A stretch of DNA of 17,511 nt, from NCBI GenBank assembly GCA_902470835.1, contig CABRHR010000039.1, positions 1 through 17,511 on the forward strand. The letters are read 5' to 3'. Position 1 is the first letter of the stretch; the number at the start of each line of letters is the position of its first letter. The notes beneath the pieces were generated by a model that ran no database searches, was not told the origin of the DNA, and saw nothing but the letters and a program-made list of their open reading frames with translations. The translations under genes were made by a program, and so were the position numbers. This document shows positions 1 to 7,032 of the stretch, in pieces. The DNA is from an uncultured Collinsella sp. GTDB taxonomy: Bacteria; Actinomycetota; Coriobacteriia; Coriobacteriales; Coriobacteriaceae.

Positions 1-45
1 ACACTATCCTCTTCGTCGGCAGCGTCAGATGTGTATAAGAGACAG
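1..45 (+). other. Nextera i5/read-1 sequencing adapter (artefact)
   Basis: Bases 13-26 are the read-1 adapter core TCGTCGGCAGCGTC and bases 27-45 are the Tn5 mosaic end AGATGTGTATAAGAGACAG. Bases 5-12, TATCCTCT, match the i5 index known as S503 or N503, and bases 1-4 are the end of the P5 arm. This is library adapter, not genome. Genomic sequence starts at about 46. Confidence 0.98.
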
Positions 46-172
46 GTACTCCCCCGCCCTTGTAACAAAACCCCAAGCGGCAAACGGCAACTTTACCAGC
101 CCTAGCGGCAGGTGGCATACTGAAGAGAGCCTGTACGATTTTGCGATCAACCCAGCAAGGAGCAAATCGACC

Positions 173-1636
173 ATGACGAAGACCAAGGCACAGCAGATTA
201 TGGCGGCGACCGAGGCTCGCGCGGCTGACGACGTCACCGCAGCCATCAAAGATATCGCTACCGAGTTTGAACCCTATATCATCAAGCAGCGCCGGCACTT
301 CCATAAGCACCCGGAGCTGAGCCTTGCCGAGGAGCGCACGACCTCCGACATCGCCAACCAGCTCGACGCCATGAATATCCCCTATGAGCGTCCCCTTAAG
401 ACGGGTCTGGTGGCGACCCTTCGCGGCACCGCGCCCGACGCCTACCGCGAGGACGGTACGCCGCGCCGCCGCATCCTGCTGCGTGCGGATATCGACGCCC
501 TGCCCGTCACCGAGCAGACCGGCGAGGAGTTCGCCAGTGTCAACGAGAGCTGCATGCACGCCTGCGGCCATGACTGCCACATCGCCATGATGCTCGGCAC
601 GCTGCAAATCCTGCGCCATATGACCGACGACATTCACGGCGAAGTCCGCATCGTCTTCCAGCCCAGCGAGGAAAACGGCCAGGGCGCCAAGCTCATGATC
701 GGCACGGGTGTGCTCGACGGCGTCGATGGCGCCTACGCCGCGCACATCTGGAGTGAGGTCGACGCCGGCACCGTAAGCTGCGAGCCCGGACCGCGCATGG
801 CCAATACCGACTGGTTCCGCATCGACGTCCGCGGCACCTCATGCCACGGCGCCATGCCCCAGCGCGGCCACGACGCCGTTATGGTTGCCGCCGAGATCGT
901 CAACGCCCTGCAGACCATCGTTTCGCGCGAGATCAGCCCCTATGAGCCGGCTGTCATCACCGTCGGCGAGCTGCACGGCGGCACCGCGCGCAACGTCATC
1001 GCCGGCACGGCCTACCTCGCCGGCACGGTACGCACTTACGGCGATTCGACCCACGAGGAAATGCCGGAGCTTATGCGCCGCATCGTGGAGCATACCGCGG
1101 CCGCCTTGGGCGCCGAGGCAGAGCTCACCGACTACACCATCGCCAACTACAAGGTCGAAAACGACGCGGCCTCGAGCGAGCGCTGCCGTCAGGCTGTAAC
1201 TAAGTGCTTGGGCCCCGCCGGCCAAGGCCATTATCGCGGCACGCTCTCGGGCGAGGATTTTTCGGAGTACCTGCGCCGCGTACCGGGCGTGCTCGCCTTT
1301 GTAGGTACGCGCAACCCCCAGATTGGCGCCACGTACGCCCAACATTCTTGCTTCTACAAGATTGACGAGTCGGTACTGGCCAAGGGTTCCATGGTAGCCG
1401 CCCAGTATGCCATCGACTTTTTGGCCGAGCCCACGCAAGATGAGCTCGACGGCCCCACGATCACCGCGGTTGCCGAAACCAACCCCGATCTGGCCGCCAA
1501 GTTGCGCTCTGCCAAGGCGACGACCGCCGAGGCCCGTGACGCCATCCATGATGCCCGCACGGCTCGCCATGCCGCAATCAAGGGCATCCACGAAGCCCGC
1601 GCTGCTGCACGCCGCGAGGAGAAGCACGACGAGTAG
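173..1636 (+). CDS. M20D-family metal-dependent amidohydrolase/peptidase
   Basis: 487-residue cytoplasmic hydrolase of the M20D family, whose members hydrolyse N-acyl or N-carbamoyl amino acids, aminobenzoyl-glutamate or small peptides; the substrate here cannot be told. The metal motif HACGHDCH lies at residues 129-136 (Cys131, His133), PSEENGQGA at 164-172 carries the Glu166-Glu167 pair, and His191 and His391 fit the other metal ligands. The dimerisation or lid domain (about 210-325) contains GTSCHGAMPQ, and GEDFSEYL at 360-367 is typical of the family. ATG 173 is chosen because AAGGAG sits at 157-162 with a 10-base spacer. The frame stays open upstream into the adapter and would give a false N-terminus starting MCIRDR. 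The last 70 or so residues, after the usual family end near 418, are an Ala/Arg/His-rich helical tail. A strong terminator follows. Confidence 0.93.
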   Translation: MTKTKAQQIMAATEARAADDVTAAIKDIATEFEPYIIKQRRHFHKHPELSLAEERTTSDIANQLDAMNIPYERPLKTGLVATLRGTAPDAYREDGTPRRRILLRADIDALPVTEQTGEEFASVNESCMHACGHDCHIAMMLGTLQILRHMTDDIHGEVRIVFQPSEENGQGAKLMIGTGVLDGVDGAYAAHIWSEVDAGTVSCEPGPRMANTDWFRIDVRGTSCHGAMPQRGHDAVMVAAEIVNALQTIVSREISPYEPAVITVGELHGGTARNVIAGTAYLAGTVRTYGDSTHEEMPELMRRIVEHTAAALGAEAELTDYTIANYKVENDAASSERCRQAVTKCLGPAGQGHYRGTLSGEDFSEYLRRVPGVLAFVGTRNPQIGATYAQHSCFYKIDESVLAKGSMVAAQYAIDFLAEPTQDELDGPTITAVAETNPDLAAKLRSAKATTAEARDAIHDARTARHAAIKGIHEARAAARREEKHDE

Positions 1637-1671
1637 TCGTCACACCCATCCATAACAGCCTGGCTAAAGCA

Positions 1672-1715
1672 GAGCGGGGGCGGACGTTTCGACACGTCCG
1701 CCCCCGCTCATTCTT
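1672..1715 (+). terminator. Strong rho-independent terminator after the amidohydrolase
   Basis: A perfect 16-bp stem pairs 1672-1687 with 1694-1709 around the 6-base loop TTCGAC. It is followed by ATTCTTC on +. It lies between two convergent genes (ends at 1636 and 1768) and, being a perfect palindrome, may also serve the - strand gene. Confidence 0.85.
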
Positions 1716-1767
1716 CAAGCGCTATTTCTACTATTTCTACCCCGTCCCCAAATGGCAGACGGCATGG

Positions 1768-3033
1768 CTACTCGTCCTGAGGTTCCTCGTCGGAGCTTGG
1801 CTCGGACGCCGACTCAGGTGCAGGTGCCGGCTCAGGCTCAGGCTCAGGCTCAGGTTCAGGCTCGGGCGCGGGTGCAGGTGCCGGCTCAGGCTTGGGCTCG
1901 GGCTCAGGCGCGACATCCGGAGCGCTGTAGCCCGAAGGAGCGGACTTCTTCTCGAAGGGCAATACAAAAGTCAGGACGTCGTCCTTGTCCTCGTCGACCC
2001 ACTCGCTTGCATAACGTGCAACCCAATAGCCAACGGCACGGTGCTTGAGCATCTTGCCAAAGACCGTAAGAAATACGGTGACAAAAGCGACCAGCACCAG
2101 GAACAGCACGAGTGTGATGCCACCGCCGGTAACAAGCGCCTCAATAACCGTAGGACGATAGTAGTAACTATACATACCGACAGAGGCAATGGCGCCAAAG
2201 ACAACCGTCAAGATCCATGTGACAACGTTGGCGACCAGGCCAGTCAAAAACTCGGGAAGCCACGAAGCGCAGAACAGCTTGGTCTTGTTGTTCTTAAAGG
2301 CCGCCCAGACCTTATCGAGCGAAAACGCGCTCTCGACGCGACCGGTCACCGCAAAATGCATCACGGCAATGTCGGCGAACATCTTAAAGAAGACCCCCAG
2401 GACCGCCGTGACAATCATAGCCAGGACAAGCAGGCCGAGCGAACCGAACAGCGCTGCCTCGAGTGCATAGGAGCCGTAATAAGAATACGAGCCCGCGGCG
2501 CCAATTACCACGCCCTCCACCAGCGAAAGCACTACACCGATAACGGGAATGGCAGCGATAACCTCGAGCACCACCGAGATGACGCTCGAAAAGACTCCGA
2601 GACCAAACGACGTGGAACGCATCAGCGGACGATCCATGCCGTCATCGACCTTGAGCGACAGATCACGGCCCCACTCGATTCCAAAGCCGGAACCGCACAC
2701 GCTCGCAATGCAAGCTGCCAAAAAGCCGATGGCAGCCGCAATGCCGCCAATAACGGGAATAAACAACACGAGCACCGACACAACGCAAATCAGCGCCGGC
2801 AAAAACGCGATTTGGCATACACGCTGAAGCACACCCGGAGTCTTGGTCATATCTTGGAACGCCTGAGCCACACAGCCCTTTGGCGCATTCGCCACGGGCG
2901 GTTGCGGAACAAACTGCTGGGGCTGAGGCTGTCCCTGGGGAGCGGGGCCAGCGGCACCGGCATTAGGAGCACCACACACGCCGCAGAACTTGTCGTTATC
3001 GCCCATGGGGGCGCCACACTGCGAGCAGAACAT
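1768..3033 (-). CDS. Zinc-ribbon polytopic membrane protein with Pro-Glu tail (DUF4013-like)
   Basis: 421 residues. An N-terminal zinc ribbon has two CxxC pairs (Cys3/Cys6 and Cys17/Cys20). A Pro/Gln-rich linker (about 28-52) follows, then hydrophobic segments at about 75-113, 143-185, 195-222, 262-287 and 303-326. A charged stretch and a C-terminal tail of Pro-Glu and Pro-Ala repeats (about 373-411) end the protein. The segment around 215-260, with TGRVESAF and FKNN, resembles the DUF4013 membrane family, where a zinc-ribbon N-terminus is common; the function of that family is not known. ATG 3033 is preferred because it directly begins the zinc ribbon and has AAGGGA upstream; a start 72 bases earlier would add residues with no family character. 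The gene follows the YitT gene on the same strand after 150 bases and faces the amidohydrolase tail to tail. Confidence 0.85.
   Translation of the reverse strand: MFCSQCGAPMGDNDKFCGVCGAPNAGAAGPAPQGQPQPQQFVPQPPVANAPKGCVAQAFQDMTKTPGVLQRVCQIAFLPALICVVSVLVLFIPVIGGIAAAIGFLAACIASVCGSGFGIEWGRDLSLKVDDGMDRPLMRSTSFGLGVFSSVISVVLEVIAAIPVIGVVLSLVEGVVIGAAGSYSYYGSYALEAALFGSLGLLVLAMIVTAVLGVFFKMFADIAVMHFAVTGRVESAFSLDKVWAAFKNNKTKLFCASWLPEFLTGLVANVVTWILTVVFGAIASVGMYSYYYRPTVIEALVTGGGITLVLFLVLVAFVTVFLTVFGKMLKHRAVGYWVARYASEWVDEDKDDVLTFVLPFEKKSAPSGYSAPDVAPEPEPKPEPAPAPAPEPEPEPEPEPEPAPAPESASEPSSDEEPQDE
1831..1866. repeat. Degenerate CTCAGG hexamer array coding Pro-Glu repeats
   Basis: Six consecutive hexamers follow the pattern CTCAGG (four exact, then TTCAGG and CTCGGG). 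They lie within a longer low-complexity stretch at about 1804-1912. A 22-base unit at 1817-1838 recurs exactly at 1871-1892, 54 bases away. On the - strand the array encodes the Pro-Glu/Pro-Ala tail of the zinc-ribbon membrane protein. Such in-frame hexamers can gain or lose units by slippage. Confidence 0.85.
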
Positions 3034-3183
3034 AGAATCATCCCTTCGTATCTTGAACGAATCACTTGGATCGCAAACGTTGTTTTTAGCATCATTATTG
3101 CCCAATGTGGGGTCAAAATACTCAAAGATGACCGATTTGCAAGGTACACGGCGCCAGCAGGCGGTTCGTTGAATACGTCTGTG

Positions 3184-4206
3184 CTAGTTCGTTCCGCGGA
3201 AGCCCTTGCCGACGATCTCGGAGCTGTCGACGATCGTGATAAAGGCACCCGGATCGACTTCGCGCGCATAGCGGCGCAGCTGCACGGCCTCGCGACGGCT
3301 CAGCACACTCATGATCACCGTCACGCACTTGCCCGAGAAAGCACCGTAGCCGCGGCTGATAGTCGCCGTGCGGTTAAGATGCTTGACGATAAACTCCTCG
3401 ACCTTAAGGGGCTCGGAACAAATGACCGTGCAGACCTTACGAAGGTGAATGCTCTCGATGGCCTTGTCGACCACGAGCGTCTTGGCAAACAGGCCGAGCA
3501 CGCAGTACAGACCGACGCGCGGGCCATACAAAAAGGCCGCGATGGTCACGATGCCGATATCGACCAACAGCAGGGCGCGGCCAATCTCGAGCGTCGTGCG
3601 ACGTTTGAGGATCATGGCGAGAATGTCCGTGCCGCCCGTCGAGGCACCAATATCAAAGACGATGGCGCTGCCGAGCGCCGGCAGAATCACGGCAAAGCAC
3701 AGGTCGAGCCACATATCGCCCGTCATCGAGACATCGGTCGGAATAAAGAGCTCAAACAGCGAAACATAGGCGGACAGCGCAAACGAGGCAAAGACGCTCC
3801 ACAGGATTGCCTTGCGCTCCAAAAAGATAAAGCCCAAAACGACCAGGACCGCATTGATAATCCACATAAAGACGCCGACGGGCAGGGTCGGGAACAGCGT
3901 GGACAGAATGACCGACACGCCCGAGGTGCCGCCAAAAGCAAAGTGATTAGGTGTTTTAAACGCAACGATGGCAAAGGCCGTGAGGATCAGGCCCAAATTG
4001 AGCTCGGCAAAAAAGCGCGGAAAGCCCGGCTCCTGGCTGCGCTTGCGACCAGCGCGCTCGCCCCGCTCGATAACATCGCGATCGACCACGCGCTCCATCG
4101 GCACTACGGGAGGACGATGCACCTCCTCGGCAGCACGCGACGCCGCCTCTGCCGCGGCGGCCTCAATCGCCCATGCCTTGCTTTCTGTTTCGTGCTCGTC
4201 AGCCAT
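3184..4206 (-). CDS. YitT-family membrane protein with C-terminal DUF2179 domain
   Basis: 340 residues. A hydrophilic Ala/Glu-rich N-terminal extension (about 1-62) precedes five or so membrane segments at about 68-84, 91-130, 133-155, 168-187 and 210-243. The family glycine motifs FGGTSGVSV (91-99) and GASTGGTDILA (187-197) are present. Residues about 255-335 form the soluble C-terminal DUF2179 domain, ending in DPGAFITIVDSSEIVGKGF, as in Bacillus YitT-like proteins. The family is found in the cytoplasmic membrane and has no settled transport substrate. ATG 4206 has AAGGGG about 9 bases upstream. The N-terminal extension is longer than usual, so a later start (Met37) is possible but has no better ribosome site. 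Confidence 0.9.
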   Translation of the reverse strand: MADEHETESKAWAIEAAAAEAASRAAEEVHRPPVVPMERVVDRDVIERGERAGRKRSQEPGFPRFFAELNLGLILTAFAIVAFKTPNHFAFGGTSGVSVILSTLFPTLPVGVFMWIINAVLVVLGFIFLERKAILWSVFASFALSAYVSLFELFIPTDVSMTGDMWLDLCFAVILPALGSAIVFDIGASTGGTDILAMILKRRTTLEIGRALLLVDIGIVTIAAFLYGPRVGLYCVLGLFAKTLVVDKAIESIHLRKVCTVICSEPLKVEEFIVKHLNRTATISRGYGAFSGKCVTVIMSVLSRREAVQLRRYAREVDPGAFITIVDSSEIVGKGFRGTN

Positions 4207-4323
4207 TACGGCAACCCCTTGTTAACAATTTGGAAACAATGCGCCCATTAGGGTAACGCGGAACGCGACGATTGCAACCCCTAGTTAGACGAGCGGTATG
4301 CCTACATCGGGGGGCATACAAAT

Positions 4324-4361
4324 AACGGCCGGCCACGCTTTTGCTTGCGCGGTCGGCCGTT
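4324..4361 (-). terminator. Terminator of the amaP/DUF2273/Asp23 operon
   Basis: A 15-position stem pairs 4324-4338 with 4347-4361 around an 8-base loop, with one mismatch and one wobble on the - strand. It is followed on - by ATTTGT and lies 53 bases after the Asp23 stop codon. A second small hairpin, GTATGCC (4296-4302) with GGCATAC (4313-4319), follows directly. Confidence 0.7.
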
Positions 4362-4362
4362 T

Positions 4363-4419
4363 AACGTTTTCGCAGATAAAACCTGCCAAAACAAACCTGT
4401 CCCTTTTTGGAAGGTTACT
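4363..4419 (+). repeat. 57-bp dispersed hairpin repeat, copy A
   Basis: This copy is 51/57 identical, without gaps, to the reverse complement of 9234-9290. Its left arm AAACCTGCCAAAA can fold back on the degenerate right arm TTTTGGAAGGTTA around a loop containing CAAACCTGTCCC. The Asp23 stop codon (4415-4417) lies inside the repeat. It looks like a REP-like or miniature mobile repeat; no transposase is present in the window. Confidence 0.75.
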
Positions 4420-4930
4420 CGTGCTGGCTGGTGCGGTGCTCGTACTCCTCGGGGGTGATGACGTCCTCGATGCGCAGGTTGACGCCCGCCACCTCAAGGC
4501 CGGTCATCGCGGCGAGGCGCTCGGTGACACGTGCCTTGACATCGTCGAAGATCGCGGGCGCATAGGCGCCGTACTCGATGATGACGGAGATGTTGACGAC
4601 CACGCGATTGTCATCGGTGACCTCGACCGTCACGCCCTTGGTCAGATTCTCGGCACCGAACTGCTCCTGCACAAAGTGCATGAGGTTACCCTTCATGCCC
4701 AGAACGTGCGGAACCTCGCGGGTGGCCATGGCAACGATCTTCTCGATCACACCGTTGGAATAGGTCAGCGAGTCCTCGGACTCGTCCGCTTCCTCGTCAT
4801 CCTCATCCACATCGGACTCGGCCTCGACGAGCGCCTCATCCTCGAGCGTTACGTCCTCGGCCTCGGCAGTGACGGTCTCGTCTGCCTCGAGCTCGGTATC
4901 GGCTACATCGACCTTCGTATTAAAAGCCAT
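4415..4930 (-). CDS. Asp23/Gls24-family envelope protein
   Basis: 171 residues. Residues 1-53 are very acidic and of low complexity (runs such as DVDEDDEEADESED). The Asp23/Gls24 domain at about 56-165 starts with LTYSNGVIEKIVAMATREVPHV and includes the beta-rich core VTVEVTDDNRVVVNISVIIEYG. In staphylococci the homologue is a peripheral membrane protein held at the membrane by AmaP and linked to cell-wall stress. Here it is the third gene of a matching cluster, 44 bases after the DUF2273 gene. ATG 4930 is preceded by AAGGAGG at ideal spacing, stronger than the sites of its partners, which fits a highly made protein. The acidic extension is longer than in typical Asp23 domains. Confidence 0.93.
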   Translation of the reverse strand: MAFNTKVDVADTELEADETVTAEAEDVTLEDEALVEAESDVDEDDEEADESEDSLTYSNGVIEKIVAMATREVPHVLGMKGNLMHFVQEQFGAENLTKGVTVEVTDDNRVVVNISVIIEYGAYAPAIFDDVKARVTERLAAMTGLEVAGVNLRIEDVITPEEYEHRTSQHE

Positions 4931-4974
4931 GGTTCCTCCTTATGCCTGCCGCGGATGCGACAGTCGAATACATA

Positions 4975-5352
4975 TTAGCGGCCGCTAAACAGACGGCCGA
5001 AGAAGTTGACGATCCCGTTCTCGCCGTCGCGAATTTGGCCGATCACAGCGCCGATCAGCACGAAGAATGCGATGACGAGCGTGTCCCACAGGCCCAACGT
5101 GAGCACCAACACGGCGAGGATAAAGCCAGCGACGGCGCCGAGCGTGGTGTTGGGATGACGCACAGCATAGCTCCAGATGGCAGCGCCCGTACCCTTGATG
5201 AGACCCATAGCCTCGTCAAAATCCACGGCTGCCGCGTCTTGTAACTCGGTTGCCTCTGCTTTGGAATCAACAGGTTCGCTCGCCGGCGTGGCGCTCTGGT
5301 CAATCGTCAGGCGCGGCGTACGAGCGGTCTTATCTTGATTGGTATCACTCAC
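4975..5352 (-). CDS. DUF2273-like small membrane protein of the Asp23 cluster
   Basis: 125 residues. Residues 1-45 are hydrophilic, 46-68 form a linker, and 70-105 form one long or two short membrane segments with a Gly-rich pattern (LGAVAGFILAVLVLTLGLWD). A charged end with RDGENGIVNFFGRLF follows. That layout and ending fit DUF2273, the small membrane protein usually encoded beside Asp23 and AmaP. GTG 5352 is chosen: it overlaps the last 8 bases of amaP (GTGAGTGA) and has GGAGG 6 bases upstream inside the amaP coding sequence, which suggests translational coupling. The frame runs further upstream to 5565, but those residues lie wholly inside amaP in another frame and lack family character. 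The soluble N-terminus is longer than in most DUF2273 proteins. Confidence 0.85.
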   Translation of the reverse strand: MSDTNQDKTARTPRLTIDQSATPASEPVDSKAEATELQDAAAVDFDEAMGLIKGTGAAIWSYAVRHPNTTLGAVAGFILAVLVLTLGLWDTLVIAFFVLIGAVIGQIRDGENGIVNFFGRLFSGR

Positions 5353-5890
5353 CGGAAACCTCCACGGTCTGGACGGTAGTCTTGGACGGCAAAAAACGGA
5401 CGCGCGTGGTCGTACCCGGCGTGCCGAGCATGGTGTCGCAAGCTTCCTCGATGCGCTGCTGCATCGCGGTAGCCAGAGATGCCACGTCCTTATCGTCAAG
5501 CGCGATGGCCTCGACCCTAAATCGGACGTGCGAATCGTCGGAGCCTTGGACGCGGGCCTCGACATGCTCGACCATCACGCGGTCGTCGCGCTCGGCAGCA
5601 GCCCTGGCACACGAAGAAAGCGCCGCGAGCGTGACCTCGATATTGCGCTCCCCCGCCGGATGCACGCAGGACGGCTCGCGACGGGCGAACATCAGGCGGA
5701 AAAAGCTCAGCAGTACGCCAAGCGCAACGACGCCGGCGCACACCGTCACGACAATGCGCGGCATGGGGTCGCGCATCAGCAACATAAAGCGATACGTATA
5801 CGGCCCCCAAAACTGGCAGACAAGCGTACCCAGCGCCACGATGGTGGCGGCAAGATACACGATCGCTAGGGCTCGTTTGAGTACGCGCAC
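5345..5890 (-). CDS. amaP: AmaP-like membrane anchor of Asp23-family protein
   Basis: 181 residues with two N-terminal membrane helices at about 7-28 and 46-67. A cytoplasmic Asp23-like domain follows (about 82-178), with the beta-strand pattern HVEARVQGSDDSHVRFRVEAIA. This is the architecture of AmaP, which tethers Asp23 to the membrane in staphylococci. It is the first gene of the cluster and is followed by the DUF2273 and Asp23/Gls24 genes, the usual partners. The start is GTG 5890 with GGGAG about 6 bases upstream. The assignment rests on topology and gene order more than on sequence motifs, because AmaP proteins diverge strongly. Confidence 0.82.
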   Translation of the reverse strand: MRVLKRALAIVYLAATIVALGTLVCQFWGPYTYRFMLLMRDPMPRIVVTVCAGVVALGVLLSFFRLMFARREPSCVHPAGERNIEVTLAALSSCARAAAERDDRVMVEHVEARVQGSDDSHVRFRVEAIALDDKDVASLATAMQQRIEEACDTMLGTPGTTTRVRFLPSKTTVQTVEVSGE

Positions 5891-5940
5891 GCGGCGCTCC
5901 CTTCAAATCTCGGCTCTCGAAATGCAAAACAGTTCGCATC

Positions 5941-5968
5941 ATTATAAAAGAGCCGGGTCCGGTGCCAT
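5941..5968 (-). promoter_or_regulatory. Candidate promoter of the amaP operon
   Basis: On - there is a perfect -10 TATAAT (5941-5946) with ATGGCA (5963-5968) as a 4-of-6 -35, spaced 16 bases. It lies about 45 bases before the amaP GTG start. It overlaps the tail of the yebC terminator, so the -10 uses bases just after the U-tract. Confidence 0.45.
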
Positions 5969-5987
5969 ACGCACGCGGATCCGGCTC
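5946..5987 (-). terminator. Rho-independent terminator of yebC
   Basis: A 12-bp stem with one mismatch pairs 5976-5987 with 5950-5961 around a 14-base loop, followed on - by TTTTATAAT. It lies about 70 bases after the yebC stop codon and separates yebC from the amaP cluster on the same strand. Confidence 0.8.
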
Positions 5988-6056
5988 ATCTATTCCACGA
6001 GGCTTGCATGCTCGCTTCATTATGCCCAGATATGCACGGCTTAACCCGTGCGGGCG

Positions 6057-6863
6057 CTACTCCTCCTCGAGGGCAGCGATGACCTCGTCGGTCATGTCCA
6101 TGGTGCTGTAAACATCCTGGACGTCGTCGAGCTCCTCAAGACGGTCGATGAGGCGCTGGACCTTCTTGGCATCGGCACCGGAAACCTCGGTCGGCGTGGT
6201 CGGGACCATGGTGGTCTCGGAGCCCTTGACCTGAATGCCCTGCTCCTCGAGAGCCTTGGAGACAGCCATGACATCGTTGGCGGCGGTCCAGACGATCCAC
6301 TCCTCGCCGGCGTCCTCGTAGTCCTCACCACCGGCATCGGCGATGGCCATCATAAACTCATCCTCGTCACCGGCGGCACCGTTGGCGATCATGATCTCCT
6401 TCTTGGCGTTCTCGTCCAGGATTTCCTTGGCGACGACGATCTGGCCCTTGCGCTCAAACTGGAAGGCGACGGAGCCGGAAGTGCCCAGGTTGCCGCCAGC
6501 GTGGGAGAAAGCGGAACGGACGTCGGCAGCGGTACGGTTGCGGTTATCGGTCAGGCAGTCGACGTAGACGGCGACGCCGGCAGGACCGTAGCCCTCGTAC
6601 ACGATGTTCTCGTAGACAGCGGCATCGGCGCCCGAACCAAAGGCCTTGTCGATAGCGGACTTGATCTTGTCCTTAGGCATGGACTGAGCCTTGGCCTTGG
6701 CAACGGCAGCGGCGAGGCTGGCGTTGTTCTCGGGCAGCGGGTCGCCGCCGAGACGGGCGGCAACGGTAATGTTGCGGCTGAGCTTGGAGAAGAGGGCGGA
6801 ACGCTTGGCGTCCTGCGCGCCCTTACGATGCTTGGTTGTGGCCCACTTAGAGTGTCCGGACAT
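6057..6863 (-). CDS. yebC: YebC/PmpR family protein
   Basis: 268 residues, a little longer than the usual 240-250. The N-terminal signature MSGHSKWATTKHRKGAQDAK, followed by RSALFSKLSRNITVAAR, is nearly invariant in the family. NASLAAAVAKAKAQSMPKD (47-65), YEGYGPAGVAVYVDCLTDN (89-107) and the GGNLGTSGSVAFQF block (123-136) are also typical. Older annotation treats these proteins as DNA-binding regulators (PmpR); newer work on members points to a ribosome-associated role in relieving stalled translation, so the exact job is open. ATG 6863 has AGGAG about 7 bases upstream. A promoter is visible at 6932-6960 and a terminator at 5946-5987, so the gene is probably transcribed alone. Confidence 0.96.
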   Translation of the reverse strand: MSGHSKWATTKHRKGAQDAKRSALFSKLSRNITVAARLGGDPLPENNASLAAAVAKAKAQSMPKDKIKSAIDKAFGSGADAAVYENIVYEGYGPAGVAVYVDCLTDNRNRTAADVRSAFSHAGGNLGTSGSVAFQFERKGQIVVAKEILDENAKKEIMIANGAAGDEDEFMMAIADAGGEDYEDAGEEWIVWTAANDVMAVSKALEEQGIQVKGSETTMVPTTPTEVSGADAKKVQRLIDRLEELDDVQDVYSTMDMTDEVIAALEEE

Positions 6864-6931
6864 ACGTGTCTCCTATCGGTTTCGACCTAAAGCCCAGCGC
6901 AGATGCTCGGGCAATATAAACAAACGTCGTT

Positions 6932-6960
6932 ATGATATACCTACTGGCCTGCGAGATAAA
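6932..6960 (-). promoter_or_regulatory. Candidate yebC promoter
   Basis: On - a -10 TATCAT (6932-6937, 5 of 6) follows TTTATC (6955-6960, 3 of 6) after exactly 17 bases. This gives a leader of roughly 60 bases before the yebC ATG. Confidence 0.5.
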
Positions 6961-7006
6961 CCCCAAAATGGAGGCGTCGTGATAACGCAACCCTTCTACG
7001 CGAAGT

Positions 7007-7016
7007 AACCTGTCCC
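7007..7016 (+). repeat. Short core AACCTGTCCC of the dispersed repeat
   Basis: This 10-base match to the loop core of the 57-bp repeat lies 17 bases beyond the stop codon of the DUF6020-like gene. The similarity does not extend into the arms, so it is either a decayed copy or chance. Confidence 0.35.
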
Positions 7017-7032
7017 CTTTGCACCGGTTTGG

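Noticed and set aside
1804..1912. CRISPR-like or satellite array
   Set aside because: The units are 6 bases with no spacers and lie in frame within a gene, coding Pro-Glu repeats.
2041..4251. A 736-codon open frame on + opposite the zinc-ribbon and YitT genes
   Set aside because: Its product is a His/Gln/Arg/Asp-rich string with no domain or hydrophobic core. It spans two recognisable membrane genes and their gap on the other strand, as expected of antisense frames in GC-rich DNA.
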